64,000 nt of DNA from Streptomyces sp. RKAG290 (GTDB lineage Bacteria; Actinomycetota; Actinomycetes; Streptomycetales; Streptomycetaceae), in NCBI RefSeq assembly GCF_023701695.1, contig NZ_JAJOZC010000001.1:4711894-4775893 (forward strand), written 5' to 3'. How positions within the stretch are numbered: the stretch's first letter is position 1; each line of letters starts with the position of its first letter. The position numbers and the translations under genes are program-made. This document shows positions 28,927 to 37,950 of the stretch, piece by piece. The notes below the pieces were generated by a model. It was given only the letters and a program-made list of their open reading frames with translations. It made no database searches and was not told where the DNA came from.

Positions 28927-29720
28927 TCACAGCACCGCGTTGAGGAATTCGCGTGTGCGTTCGTGTTCGGGATCGGAGAAGATTTTTTCCGGCGAACCCG
29001 ACTCCACGACCCGCCCGGCGTCGAACATCAGCACCTTCTCCGACACGTCCCGGGCGAAATTCATCTCGTGGGTCACGCAGAGCATGGTGATGTCGGTGTT
29101 CCTGGCGATGTCGCTCAGCAGCTCCAGCACGCCCGCCACCAGCTCCGGGTCGAGCGCGGACGTCACTTCGTCCAGGAGCAGGATCTCCGGCTCCATCGCC
29201 AGCGCCCGCGCGATCGCGACCCGCTGCTGCTGGCCGCCGGAGAGCTGGGAGGGTGGGCGTCGACCTTCCCTGACAGCCCGACCAGGTCGAGCAGCTCCCG
29301 GGCCCGGGTCTCCGCCTTGTCGCGGTCCATGCCCAGGACGTTGACCGGCGCCTCGGTGATGTTCTGCAGCACCTTCATGTTCGGGAAGAGGTTGAACTGC
29401 TGGAAGACCATCCCGATCTTCTTCCGCGCCTCGCGCAGATGCTTCTCCGACGCCGGCTTCAGCGAGCCGTTCGGCGCCTGCATGTGCGTCAGCGGGTCGC
29501 CGTTGATCCGGATCACGCCGTCGCTGACCCGCTCCAGCGTCATCAGCAGCCGCAGGATCGTGGTCTTGCCCGAGCCGCTGGGCCCGATCAGGGTGACGTG
29601 TTCGCCGCGCTCGACCGTGAAGTCCAGCTGGTCCAGGACGACGTGGTCGCCGTACTGCTTGACGACCTTGTCGAAGCGGACCAGCGGATGCCCGGTGTCC
29701 TTCGAGGTGGAGACCGGCAC
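28927..29720 (-). pseudogene. ehuA: EhuA-type amino-acid ABC transporter ATPase, one frameshift as given
   Basis: Two frames together encode a complete ATPase of about 264 residues. Walker A is GPSGSGKTT, the Q-loop is GMVFQQFNLFP, Walker B is ILLLDEVTSALD, and the H-loop is CVTHEMNFA. The break lies within the ABC signature region: restoring one G in the run at 29251-29253 gives DAHPSQLSGGQQQRVAIARAL. A single missing base in a run makes a sequencing error likely. The protein would power the EhuC/EhuD channel. GTG at 29720 is the only start after the ehuD stop in this frame. Confidence 0.85.
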
Positions 29721-29765
29721 GACGTCCTCGGGCGCCGTGGCCGCGGTCTTCTGCAGGGGAGAGGT

Positions 29766-30410
29766 TCAGTGGCCAAGGCGCTTCTCCAGCTTTCTCATCA
29801 GCAGCGAGGTGGGGTAGCTCGCGACCAGGAAGATCACTCCGGCGAGGGTGAACGCCTCTGTGTAGACGAAGTGGTCACCCCCGTACTTGCGGGCTTCGAA
29901 GGCCATTTCCTGCACCGTGATCACGGCGAGGAACGGGGTCTCCTTGAACATCGAGATCGCGTAGTTCCCGAGCGCGGGCAGCACGTTGCGCACCGCCTGC
30001 GGCAGGATCACGGCCTGCCAGGTCCGACGGGGTGACAGGGACAGGGCCCGGCAGGCCTCCCACTGCCCCTTCGGCACGCCGTCGATCCCGGCGCGGTACA
30101 CCTCCGAGGTGTACGCGGCGTAGTGGATGCCCAGCACCACGATGCCGACCGTCAGCGGCTCCACCGAGCTGAACACGGCTGCCGCGCCGACCAGTTGGAC
30201 CAGTAGCGGGGTGGAGCGGACGAACTCCATGACCACCCGCACCGGCACGGTCACGAACCGGCTCGGAGTCCGGCCGGCGACCGCGATCGCCAGCCCGAGC
30301 ACCGCGGCGACGAGCGTGCCGAGCACCGTGGCCAGCAGGGTGATCTTGAAGCCGTGGAGGAGCAGGGGGAGCGCCTCGTCGACGGCGTTCCAGTCGAATC
30401 CGCTGTTCAC
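29766..30410 (-). CDS. ehuD: Ectoine/hydroxyectoine-type ABC permease EhuD
   Basis: 214 residues, HisM/GlnP-type permease with about five helices. The amino-acid permease loop QWEACRALSLSPRRTWQAVILPQA is present. The GTG start overlaps the stop of ehuC by four bases (GTGA), so the two are translationally coupled. The Ehu name is by resemblance and gene order B-C-D-A, which is the order in ectoine uptake operons; a related amino acid could be the ligand. Confidence 0.8.
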   Translation of the reverse strand: MNSGFDWNAVDEALPLLLHGFKITLLATVLGTLVAAVLGLAIAVAGRTPSRFVTVPVRVVMEFVRSTPLLVQLVGAAAVFSSVEPLTVGIVVLGIHYAAYTSEVYRAGIDGVPKGQWEACRALSLSPRRTWQAVILPQAVRNVLPALGNYAISMFKETPFLAVITVQEMAFEARKYGGDHFVYTEAFTLAGVIFLVASYPTSLLMRKLEKRLGH

Positions 30411-31141
30411 CGGACACCTCCGGCAGCCGGGGCGGGCGCGGCGCTGCGGGACTTCAGCAGGCTGCCACCGCCGCTCGCCAGACCGAGCCGCCGCTTGGCG
30501 GACCGCTCCAGCAGGTTCATCAACAGGGTCAGTGCGTAGGCCAGTACGAAGTAGCAGGCCAGCAGGGTCAGGTACGCGGTGAGGGTCTCACCGGTGCGGG
30601 TGCGCAGCTTCTCGATCACGGTCATCAGATCGGCCGCCGAGATGAGCCACAGCAGCGGCGTGCACTTCAGCAGCTGGATCAGCAGGTTGGTGAAGGACGG
30701 GATCATCTGCACCCACGCCTGGGGCATGATCACCTTGCGCATCCGGTGCAGCGGCGTCATGTTCAGCGCGACGGCCGCCTCGTACTGCGCCCGCGGGACG
30801 GAGTTGATCGCCCCCCGCACCACCTCGGCGCCGTACGCGCCGTAGTTGAGGCCGAAGGCGACGACGCCGCAGAGCAGCGGCGTCAGCTCGTACCCCGTCA
30901 GCGGCGGCATCGCGTAGTAGAGCCAGAACAGCTGGACGTACAGCGAGGTGCCGCGGAAGAACTCCACGACCACGCGGGACACGCCGCGCGACACCAGCAG
31001 CCGGCTGACCGACATCAGGCCGAGGGCGAAGGACAGGAACAGCGCCAGCAGCGCGCCCAGGACGGTCGCCTCCAGAGTGACCCACAGGCCCGAGCGCAGC
31101 TGTGGCAGATCGTCCATGAAGGCGGAGAAGAAGTCACTCAT
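30407..31141 (-). CDS. ehuC: Ectoine/hydroxyectoine-type ABC permease EhuC
   Basis: 244 residues, polar amino-acid permease family. The coupling loop QYEAAVALNMTPLHRMRKVI and a KCTPLLWLISAADLM helix are typical. It begins 19 bases after ehuB and overlaps ehuD. Forms the channel with EhuD. A compatible-solute importer would supply osmoprotectant or a carbon and nitrogen source. Confidence 0.8.
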   Translation of the reverse strand: MSDFFSAFMDDLPQLRSGLWVTLEATVLGALLALFLSFALGLMSVSRLLVSRGVSRVVVEFFRGTSLYVQLFWLYYAMPPLTGYELTPLLCGVVAFGLNYGAYGAEVVRGAINSVPRAQYEAAVALNMTPLHRMRKVIMPQAWVQMIPSFTNLLIQLLKCTPLLWLISAADLMTVIEKLRTRTGETLTAYLTLLACYFVLAYALTLLMNLLERSAKRRLGLASGGGSLLKSRSAAPAPAAGGVR

Positions 31142-31160
31142 GCGGTGGGTTCCGTCCCTG

Positions 31161-32063
31161 TCAGCCCTTGCACAGATCGGCCGTCTTCAGGGTCGCCGGC
31201 GGGAGCTCGGTGGCTCCGAAGCCGTAGTCCTTGAGCAGGCCCACATAGCGGGACCTGTCGGAGACGATCTTCTTCAGCTCGCGGTTGAAGGCGTCCCGCA
31301 GGTCCTCGTTGCCCTTGCGGAAGACCGCGCCGCCCGGGCTGTACTGCTTCTTGCCGTTGAGCTCGGGCAGGAAGGCCTCGGTGACCTCGGTGCCCGCGTT
31401 GGTCTTGGCGAGCCAGCGCAGCGAGATGCCGGTCAGCAGGAACGCGTCGACCCGGCCGCCCTTGACCGCGTCCGCGCCGTCCTGCGGCTTCTGCAGCGTC
31501 TTGATCTTGTCCTTGGATATGCCCGCGCCCTCGGCGTACGAGCCCTCGACCGCTCCCGCCATCACCCCGATGGTGATCCCGGCCTTCTTCGCGGACGCCA
31601 GGTCGGTGACGTTCTTCGGGTTGCCCTTCTTCACCATCAGCGCGGTCGGCGAGATGAACTCGGGCTCCGAGAAGAGGGCGTTGGCGCAGCGCTCGGGGGT
31701 GATCGCCATGCCTGCGCTGACCACGTCGTACTTCTTGGCCTGGAGACCGGGGATCAGCCCGTCCCACTCGGAGAGGGTGGGCCTCAGCTCGTCGACACCC
31801 AGCGCCTTGAAGATCTCCCGGTGCAGGGTGGGCGCCTCGCCCTTGAGCGTCTTGCCTTCCATGTAGCCGTACGGGGCCTCGTCGGCGTACGCGACCCGGA
31901 CGAATCCCTGCTTGCGGAGCTTGGCGAGCGCTCCCTCGCCGTCCGCGGAGTCGGCGCCGGTCTTGCTGCAAGCGGTGAGCAGGCCGGGGACGACGAGCAG
32001 ACCACCCACGGCTGCCGATCGGTTGAGAAAGCCCCGGCGGGACAGGTTCGGGAAGTCAGCCAT
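31161..32063 (-). CDS. ehuB: Ectoine/hydroxyectoine-type binding lipoprotein EhuB
   Basis: 300 residues. A twin-arginine motif (SRRGFLNR) and lipobox LTAC give lipidated Cys32. The rest is a family 3 (amino-acid type) solute-binding protein. The segments RVAYADEAPYGY, SEWDGLIPGLQAKKYDVVSAGMAITPERC and the phrase FSEPEFISPTAL are close to EhuB proteins as I remember them. It heads the operon; the 250-base region upstream should contain the promoter. Ligand specificity needs testing, but an ectoine-like compatible solute is the best guess. Confidence 0.82.
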   Translation of the reverse strand: MADFPNLSRRGFLNRSAAVGGLLVVPGLLTACSKTGADSADGEGALAKLRKQGFVRVAYADEAPYGYMEGKTLKGEAPTLHREIFKALGVDELRPTLSEWDGLIPGLQAKKYDVVSAGMAITPERCANALFSEPEFISPTALMVKKGNPKNVTDLASAKKAGITIGVMAGAVEGSYAEGAGISKDKIKTLQKPQDGADAVKGGRVDAFLLTGISLRWLAKTNAGTEVTEAFLPELNGKKQYSPGGAVFRKGNEDLRDAFNRELKKIVSDRSRYVGLLKDYGFGATELPPATLKTADLCKG

Positions 32064-32319
32064 GGTTCGCAGTCTCCTGGAGGGTTCGAACAGTCCGGAC
32101 AGGGTGAGCGCCTTCCCGATCCCGTACGTCTATGCAGGAAGAACTCGCATGTAACCGAACGGTGGCCGGAGGGTGACCTTCCCGTGTCCGAAGGTGGGCG
32201 GAGTGCGACGGGACGAGCGCGGGGCGTATTTCCGTGCAGGGCACGGCGGATGACGGGGTGTTATCGGGAGATGTCCGTAATGAGGTGGTGAAGTCGGTAC
32301 GGTACGGACGGGGTTGGGA

Positions 32320-33279
32320 TCAGCCGTCCAGGTCCGTGCCCGGGATGTAGCCGAGCCGCTTGTCCACCACGTTCGGCAACGGCTGCCCGGCGGACCACAG
32401 TTCGTACATCGCGACGAACTGCTCACCCAGCCGGTCGCGCCAGCCCGCCGTGTCACCGCTCATGTGCGGCGACACGATCAGACCGGGCACCTCCCACAGC
32501 GGGCTCGCCGGGTCGAGCGGCTCCTGCCGGAACACGTCGAGCGCGGCGCCCGCGATCCACCGCTTGCGCAGCGCCTCGACGAGATCGTCCTCGACGACCA
32601 TCGGGCCGCGCCCCACGTTGATGAATCGGGCCGACGGCTGCATCAGCCCGAAGAACCGGGTGTCGAACATCCCGTACGTCCGCGGGGTCAGCGGCGCCGC
32701 GCAGATCACCCAGTCGGCCCGCGCCGCCAGCGGGCCCAGATCCCCGGCGCCGTGGATCGTGCGCCGGGCCGTGCGACCCACGAGCGCCACCTCGACGCCC
32801 AGCGCCATCAGGAGCCGGGTGATCGCGCGCCCGACCGGCCCGGCGCCGACGACCACCGCGCGGGAGCCCGCCACCGGGACGCTCTCACGGTGCCGCCACC
32901 GGTGTAGCCGCTGGAGCTCCAGCGTGCCGGGGAGGTCCTTCGCGAACGCCAGCACCAGCCCCGCCACGTACTCGGCGATCGGCTGCTCGAAGACGCCCCG
33001 GGCATTGGTCACCACGGTGTCGCAGTCCACCAGCTCCGGGCAGAGCAGCCGGTCCACGCCCGCACTCGCCGTATGCACCCAGGCGGGGCGCGGCCCGTCG
33101 CCGGGCCAGGCCTCCCGTACCGCGTCGGAGGCGAAGTCCCAGACCAGCAGCACATCGGCCAGCGGGAGCTGTGCGGCCAGACCGGCCCCGTCGACATGGC
33201 GGACCCGGACCTTTCCGGCCAGCCTGCCGAGCCGCGGCGACGGATCGGCGTCCAGGACGAGCAGGACGGGCTCCGGCAT
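32320..33279 (-). CDS. D-2-hydroxyacid dehydrogenase family protein
   Basis: 319 residues, taking the ATG in front of MPEPVLLVLDADP; the open frame extends further upstream without homology. The Rossmann motif VVGAGPVGRAI is at about 143-153. The catalytic Arg is in NVGRGPMV, the Glu in RQEPLDP and the His in SPHMSGDT, all in the usual order of the D-lactate/glyoxylate reductase superfamily. It should reduce a 2-keto acid with NAD(P)H or the reverse. It shares a 160-base divergent promoter region with the maleate-isomerase-like gene and follows the Ehu operon, so it may act on the imported compound's breakdown products. Confidence 0.88.
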   Translation of the reverse strand: MPEPVLLVLDADPSPRLGRLAGKVRVRHVDGAGLAAQLPLADVLLVWDFASDAVREAWPGDGPRPAWVHTASAGVDRLLCPELVDCDTVVTNARGVFEQPIAEYVAGLVLAFAKDLPGTLELQRLHRWRHRESVPVAGSRAVVVGAGPVGRAITRLLMALGVEVALVGRTARRTIHGAGDLGPLAARADWVICAAPLTPRTYGMFDTRFFGLMQPSARFINVGRGPMVVEDDLVEALRKRWIAGAALDVFRQEPLDPASPLWEVPGLIVSPHMSGDTAGWRDRLGEQFVAMYELWSAGQPLPNVVDKRLGYIPGTDLDG

Positions 33280-33439
33280 GGGGGACGGTTCCTCCGTGTC
33301 GGCCGAGGTGGACGGACGCCCCACGCTCGCAGCAGCTCCCGCGCCCGTCAACAGGTCGGAGCGATGACCGGGGCGGATGGGGGAATACTTGGAACGAGCG
33401 GGGGAGTCTCGCCACACCAGGAACACAGGAAGGGTGGAC

Positions 33440-34258
33440 ATGACGACCGTTGGATTCCTCTACCCGGGCCACTTCGCGGAGGACGACTTCCCGCGGATGG
33501 AGATCCTGCTGGACAGCACCATCAGACTCGTCGTCCACCACACCGAGAGCCCCGACGACGCGTATCGCGAAGACGCCCTGCGGGAGCTCGGCGCGCCCGG
33601 CCGGCTGGCCGCCGGCGCCGAGGAGCTGCAGCGGGCCGGGGTCGAGTCCGTCGTGTGGGCCTGCGACGCCGGCAGCTTCCTGCACGGCCTGCAGGGCGCC
33701 CACGACCAGGCGGCGGCCGTGGCCCGCTCGGTGGGCGTGCCCGCCTCCAGCACCTCCGTCGGCTTCGTCCACGCGGTACGCAAGCTCGGCGCCGCCCGGG
33801 TCGCGGTCGCCGCGACCTATCCCGAGGACATCGCCGCGCGCTTCACGGCGTTCCTGGGGGAGGCGGGCATCGAGGTGGTCGCCACCCACGCGGCCGGTGC
33901 CGCCACCGCCGCCGAGGCCGCGGCGTGGGGCCCGGACCGGGTCAGGGAGCTGGCCGTCGCGGCGGACCGCCCGGACGCGGACGTGGTGCTGCTGCCGGAC
34001 ACGGCCCTGCACACCGTGGCCCACCTCGCGGAACTGGAGGAGTTCCTCGGCAAGCCGGTGCTCACCGCGAACCAGGTGGCCGTCAGGGAGGCCCTGCGGC
34101 TGGCCGACCGCCCCGCCTGGGCCCCCCGGCTGGGCACACTCTTCGCGGCCCGCGAGTCGCCGCCGGCCCCGGCGTCGCCCAAGGCGCCGGCGAGCTGGGG
34201 GAGCGGCCGGAAGTACGCGCACGGCGGGAACGCGCACGGCCGAGGCCTCGGGGAGTAG
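33440..34258 (+). CDS. Maleate isomerase / Asp-Glu racemase-like protein
   Basis: 272 residues. The fold-typical N-terminus TTVGFLYPGHFAEDDFPRMEIL and Cys75 in VVWACDAGSF match maleate cis-trans isomerase and arylmalonate decarboxylase relatives. The second catalytic cysteine position reads LLPDTALHT, with Asp187 where isomerases have Cys. The tail (from about 235) is low-complexity and likely disordered. EutA of ectoine-degradation operons belongs to this same family, and an Ehu-type transporter lies nearby, so an accessory role in compatible-solute breakdown is possible. Its stop codon TAG is the first part of a repeated 3' element. Confidence 0.8.
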   Translation: MTTVGFLYPGHFAEDDFPRMEILLDSTIRLVVHHTESPDDAYREDALRELGAPGRLAAGAEELQRAGVESVVWACDAGSFLHGLQGAHDQAAAVARSVGVPASSTSVGFVHAVRKLGAARVAVAATYPEDIAARFTAFLGEAGIEVVATHAAGAATAAEAAAWGPDRVRELAVAADRPDADVVLLPDTALHTVAHLAELEEFLGKPVLTANQVAVREALRLADRPAWAPRLGTLFAARESPPAPASPKAPASWGSGRKYAHGGNAHGRGLGE

Positions 34259-34280
34259 GTTCTTTCGTTCGGGTCGGGAC
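34256..34280 (+). repeat. 3'-end element, copy on the plus strand
   Basis: TAG-GTTCTTTCGTTCGGGTCGGG begins with the stop codon of the maleate-isomerase-like gene. Related copies at the stops of glxA, leuA and orn read TAG-GGCCT(C/T)TCGTTCGG or, in orn, TAG-GGCCTTCGCTCCGG. No hairpin forms here. Confidence 0.6.
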
Positions 34281-34418
34281 AGCCTTTAGGCCCGGGGCCC
34301 GGCAGCGGGCCCTGTGACCAGCTCCCATGGGCGGCTCCCGGGAATAAGCGGAGCCAACCTCCTGTTCCCTCTCTCCGGATACGCGAGCACATACGAGCAC
34401 CACCGGAGAGGCCAGGAC

Positions 34419-35516
34419 GTGGACGAGATTCGAGGCGACGAGATCCGTGGCAAGGCGGAGGGAACGGCACCCGTACCCCTCTCCGTGCTGGACCTGGTGA
34501 CCGTGGGCCAGGGCCGTACCGCGACCCAGGCCCTGCGCACCGGCGTGGAGATCGCGCAGCTCGCCGAGCGCCGCGGCTTCCACCGCTACTGGGTCGCCGA
34601 GCACCACTCCATGCCCGGCGTCGCCTCGTCCTCGCCCGCCGTGATCCTGGCGCACACCGCCGCCCGCACCGAGCGCATCCGGCTCGGCTCCGGCGGCGTC
34701 ATGCTGCCCAACCACGCCCCGCTCGTCATCGCCGAACAGTTCGGCACCCTGGAGGCCATGGCCCCGGGCCGCATCGACCTCGGCCTGGGCCGCGCCCCCG
34801 GCACCGACGGAGCGACGGCCGCCGCGCTGCGCCGCACCGAGCGGCTGAACGAGGGCGCCGACGACTTCCCGCAGCAGCTCATGGAACTCACCCGGTTCCT
34901 CGACGACGACTTCCCCGACGGCCACCCCTACGCCCGGATCCACGCGGTCCCGGGCCCCGTCCAGGCCACCTCGGACGGCGGCGTCCAGTCCCCGGCCCGC
35001 CCGCCGCTGTGGCTGCTCGGCTCGTCCGGCTTCAGCGCCCGGCTGGCCGGCATGCTCGGCCTCCCCTTCGCCTTCGCCCACCACTTCTCGGCCCAGAACA
35101 CCGTGCCGGCCCTGGAGCTGTACCGGGAGTCCTTCAAGCCGTCCGCGGTCCTGGACGCGCCCTACGCCCTGATCGGCGTCGCGGCCCTGGCCGCCGACGA
35201 CGAGCGCGAGGCCCGCCGCCAGGTGCTGACGGGCGCCCTGTCGATGCTCCGGCTGCGCTCCGGCCGCCCCGGTCTGGTGCCCACGCCCGAGGAGGCGGAG
35301 GCGTACGCGTTCACGCCGATGGAGCGCGAGTTCGTCGACAGCTGGCTGGTCAACATCGTCCACGGCACCGCCGACGAGGTCCGCACCGGCCTGGACGACC
35401 TGGCCAAGCGCACCGGCGCCGACGAACTGATGATCACCGCCAACGCCCACGGCGGCGAGGCCCGCCTGCACAGCTACGGCCTCATCGCGGACGCGTACGG
35501 CCTGCCGGGAGCCTGA
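34419..35516 (+). CDS. LLM class flavin-dependent oxidoreductase
   Basis: 365 residues from a GTG with GGAGAGG upstream. It has the bacterial-luciferase-like barrel signatures LSVLDLVTVGQG, RGFHRYWVAEHHSMPG, LGSGGVMLPNHAPLVIAEQFGTLEAMAPGRIDLGLGRAPGTD and LWLLGSSGFSARLAG. The set places it in the MsnO8/YhbW-type subgroup. It would use reduced flavin and oxygen to oxidise an unknown small molecule in the cytoplasm. It stands alone between a 160-base gap and a strong terminator, so it is probably a single-gene unit. Confidence 0.9.
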   Translation: MDEIRGDEIRGKAEGTAPVPLSVLDLVTVGQGRTATQALRTGVEIAQLAERRGFHRYWVAEHHSMPGVASSSPAVILAHTAARTERIRLGSGGVMLPNHAPLVIAEQFGTLEAMAPGRIDLGLGRAPGTDGATAAALRRTERLNEGADDFPQQLMELTRFLDDDFPDGHPYARIHAVPGPVQATSDGGVQSPARPPLWLLGSSGFSARLAGMLGLPFAFAHHFSAQNTVPALELYRESFKPSAVLDAPYALIGVAALAADDEREARRQVLTGALSMLRLRSGRPGLVPTPEEAEAYAFTPMEREFVDSWLVNIVHGTADEVRTGLDDLAKRTGADELMITANAHGGEARLHSYGLIADAYGLPGA

Positions 35517-35532
35517 TCCCGTCCTCGCGTCA

Positions 35533-35578
35533 CCGAAGCCGGTGCGGCCCTCCCGCGAGGGGGCCGTGCCGGCTTCGG
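35533..35578. terminator. Bidirectional terminator between LLM gene and cdgA
   Basis: A long stem, CCGAAGCCGGTGCGGCCCTC paired with GAGGGGGCCGTGCCGGCTTCGG, with small internal mismatches and a CCGC loop, between two convergent genes. Confidence 0.85.
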
Positions 35579-35650
35579 CCTGTCCGCGGCCCGTCCCCGG
35601 TCACCGCTTAGGCCCCGCCGGGGCGCGAGCCGCAGCGGATCCGGTCCGTC

Positions 35651-37549
35651 TCAGGCCCGCAGTGCGCGGGCGCCGATCAGTTCGGCGATGCGCTCCGGGG
35701 CGACCGCGCGGGAGTACAGCCAGCCCTGGCCGGTGTCGCAGCCGATCCGGCGCAGCCGTTCCGCCTGGCAGGCCGTCTCCACGCACTCCGCGGTGACGGT
35801 CAGGCCCAGGCGGTGGGCCAGCTGGACCATGGCCTCGACGATCGTCTCGTCGGCGGGGCTGGGGTGCGAACCGTCCTCGTAGCGGAAGCCGCGCACGAAG
35901 GCGCCGTCCAGTTTCAGTACGGAGACCGGCAGGCGGCTCAGGTAGGCGAGGTTGGAGTAGCCGGTCCCGAAGTCGTCGATGGCGATCCGGACGCCCATGT
36001 CGGCGAGCGACTGAAGGGCCTGGAGCGGCCGGCCCGCCGAGCCCATCACCGCGGACTCGGTCAGCTCCAGCTGGAGCAGCGCCGGGTCCAGGCCGGTCTC
36101 CGCGAGGATCTCGGCCACATCGGTGACCAGGTCGGAGTCCCAGACCTGGCGCACGGCCACATTGACGCTGATGAACAGCGGCGGCTCGGCCGGGTGGTCG
36201 AGCTGCCAGCGCCTGGCCTGCCGGCAGGCCGCCCGCAGCACCCAGCGGCCGAGCTGCACGATCGAGCCGTCCTCCTCGGCGATCGCGACGAACCGATTCG
36301 GCGAGAGCATGCCGAACTGCGGGTGGTTCCAGCGCACCAGCGCCTCCACCCCACGCACGACTCCGTCGGCCATGCCGACCAGCGGCTGGTACTCGATGGT
36401 GAACTCGCCGCGCTCCACGGCCGGCCTGAGGTTGGACGAGAGGGCCTGGCGGGTCATCCGGTGGGCATTGCGCTCGGGGTCGAACAGGGTCCAGCGGGCC
36501 TTGCCGTCGGCCTTCGCCCAGTAGAGCGTGGTGTCGGCGGCCTGCATGAGCCCGGTGGCCGAGGTGCCCGCCACCGGGCGCTCCACCACACCGATCGACG
36601 CCGAGACGGAGAGCCGCTGGCCGCCGAGGTCGAAGGGCTTCTGCAGGGCGGCGAGCACCGTGCGGGCGAGGTCGGTCAGCTGCTTCGTACCGGTGGACTC
36701 CTCGACCAGGATCGCGAACTCGTCCCCGCCCAGGCGCGCGACCAGCGGGGCGCCGGTGGGGTGCGGGCCCTCCTGCCCGGCGCAGTCGGTGAGCCGGGCG
36801 GCGACGGCGGCGAGCAGCCGGTCGCCGATCCGGTGGCCCAGGGTGTCGTTGACCGCCTTGAAGCCGTCCAGGTCGAGGTAGCAGAGTCCGATCCGGCCGC
36901 ATGCGGGCAGCGAGTCGTCCTGGTAGGGCGTGGTCTCCAGGACGGCGGAGAGCCGCTCGAAGAACAGCGTCCGGTTGGGCAGCCGGGTCAGCGGGTCGTG
37001 CATCTGGAGATGGCGCAGCCGATTCTGCAGCTCGCGCCGGTCGCTGACGTCCGCGACGGAGAGCAGCACCTGGCCGGGCGGCAGGCCTTCGTCGGCGGCA
37101 GTGTCCGGCGGGCCGGCCTCGGCCGCCCCGTTCGTCGCGGGCATCGGCACGACGGTGATCTCGGCCCACAGCGAGCGGCCGTCGGGGTGCTTGAGCCTGC
37201 GGGTGCAACGGAAGCGGGAGCGCCGGCCGTGCAGCACCTCGCGGTACGAGTGCCAGGTGCGGCCGTCCGCGGCGAGGTCGAACAGGTCGGACGCGGACTG
37301 TGCGGTGAGCGCCGCCGAGGCGACACCGACCAGGGCGGACAGGGCTTCGTTGGCGGTGACGACCAGGCCCTCGTGGTCGACGACGGCCATCGGCAGCGTG
37401 GCGGCCCGGAAGGCGGCCCGGTAGTCGTGCGGTTCGCAGGAGCCGGCTCCGTCGGCAGGCCACGAACCGTCACAGTCGGTGACCGATGGTCGTGCGGAAG
37501 AGGGGGCTGTGCCTGCCGTGGGCCTCGGCCCTTCGGAGGTTGCGCTCAC
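35651..37549 (-). CDS. cdgA: CdgA-like c-di-GMP enzyme: PAS-GGDEF-EAL
   Basis: 632 residues, GTG start chosen at the GGGAG ribosome site; the open frame continues upstream without domains. A PAS domain (about 45-170) precedes a GGDEF domain (about 178-360, intact GGDEF at 274-278) and an EAL domain (about 370-625, EAL at 402-404, then DDFGTGYSNL). Both catalytic signatures look intact, and no RxxD inhibitory site precedes GGDEF. It could make or break c-di-GMP, with the PAS domain sensing a signal. In S. coelicolor the orthologue at this location (CdgA, SCO2817) is a BldD target that influences development. I did not find a clear BldD box in the upstream region. Confidence 0.9.
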   Translation of the reverse strand: MSATSEGPRPTAGTAPSSARPSVTDCDGSWPADGAGSCEPHDYRAAFRAATLPMAVVDHEGLVVTANEALSALVGVASAALTAQSASDLFDLAADGRTWHSYREVLHGRRSRFRCTRRLKHPDGRSLWAEITVVPMPATNGAAEAGPPDTAADEGLPPGQVLLSVADVSDRRELQNRLRHLQMHDPLTRLPNRTLFFERLSAVLETTPYQDDSLPACGRIGLCYLDLDGFKAVNDTLGHRIGDRLLAAVAARLTDCAGQEGPHPTGAPLVARLGGDEFAILVEESTGTKQLTDLARTVLAALQKPFDLGGQRLSVSASIGVVERPVAGTSATGLMQAADTTLYWAKADGKARWTLFDPERNAHRMTRQALSSNLRPAVERGEFTIEYQPLVGMADGVVRGVEALVRWNHPQFGMLSPNRFVAIAEEDGSIVQLGRWVLRAACRQARRWQLDHPAEPPLFISVNVAVRQVWDSDLVTDVAEILAETGLDPALLQLELTESAVMGSAGRPLQALQSLADMGVRIAIDDFGTGYSNLAYLSRLPVSVLKLDGAFVRGFRYEDGSHPSPADETIVEAMVQLAHRLGLTVTAECVETACQAERLRRIGCDTGQGWLYSRAVAPERIAELIGARALRA

Positions 37550-37950
37550 CGTTCGCTCCCGCCATGCAGTTCTGTCCCGGACAGGTCTGGTCGGACTGGC
37601 CCGCCGCGTGGAGCGCCGTTGTGAGGGGCGGAAACCGCGCAGGAAAGCGAGGTGAAGCATAAAGGCTGGCGGCTCGGCCGTTCCAGCGCCCCGACTGTTG
37701 CGGACCTCGCGTCCGGCGTGCATGGGCCATTCGCGTGCAGTTCCGGTTTGTCCAGGACTGATCTTTTTTGCGCGGCTCTGTTCTCTAGCGTTGCGTCGGT
37801 GATCGATTGTGACTTTCGGTGAGCGGGCGCGTGGGGCGGCCGCTGACCCGACTGGGGCAGCACAACAGGACGTAACACCCGAACCGGCACAGGGTGGTCG
37901 GGAGGGTGCTGAAGATCCCAGGCGTCCGCACCCCGCACCCGGAGGTAGAT
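37550..37950. other. Divergent promoter region between cdgA and the M6 protease gene
   Basis: About 400 bases without a supported gene. Two leftward or rightward promoters should lie here; the AT-richer part is 37745-37825 (GATCTTTTTTGCGCGG, GTGATCGATTGTGAC). No BldD consensus could be confirmed by eye. Confidence 0.4.

Noticed and set aside
29588..29776. Extra upstream start for ehuA
   Set aside because: The in-frame TGA of ehuD lies 17 codons before the GTG at 29720, and no ATG, GTG or TTG occurs in between.
35813..37624. 603-codon plus-strand frame opposite cdgA
   Set aside because: Shadow frame; PAS-GGDEF-EAL on the other strand is unambiguous.
37795..37815. GTGATCGATTGTGAC as a BldD box
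   Set aside because: The half-sites are direct rather than inverted, and do not fit the BldD pattern as I know it, although cdgA is a BldD target in S. coelicolor.
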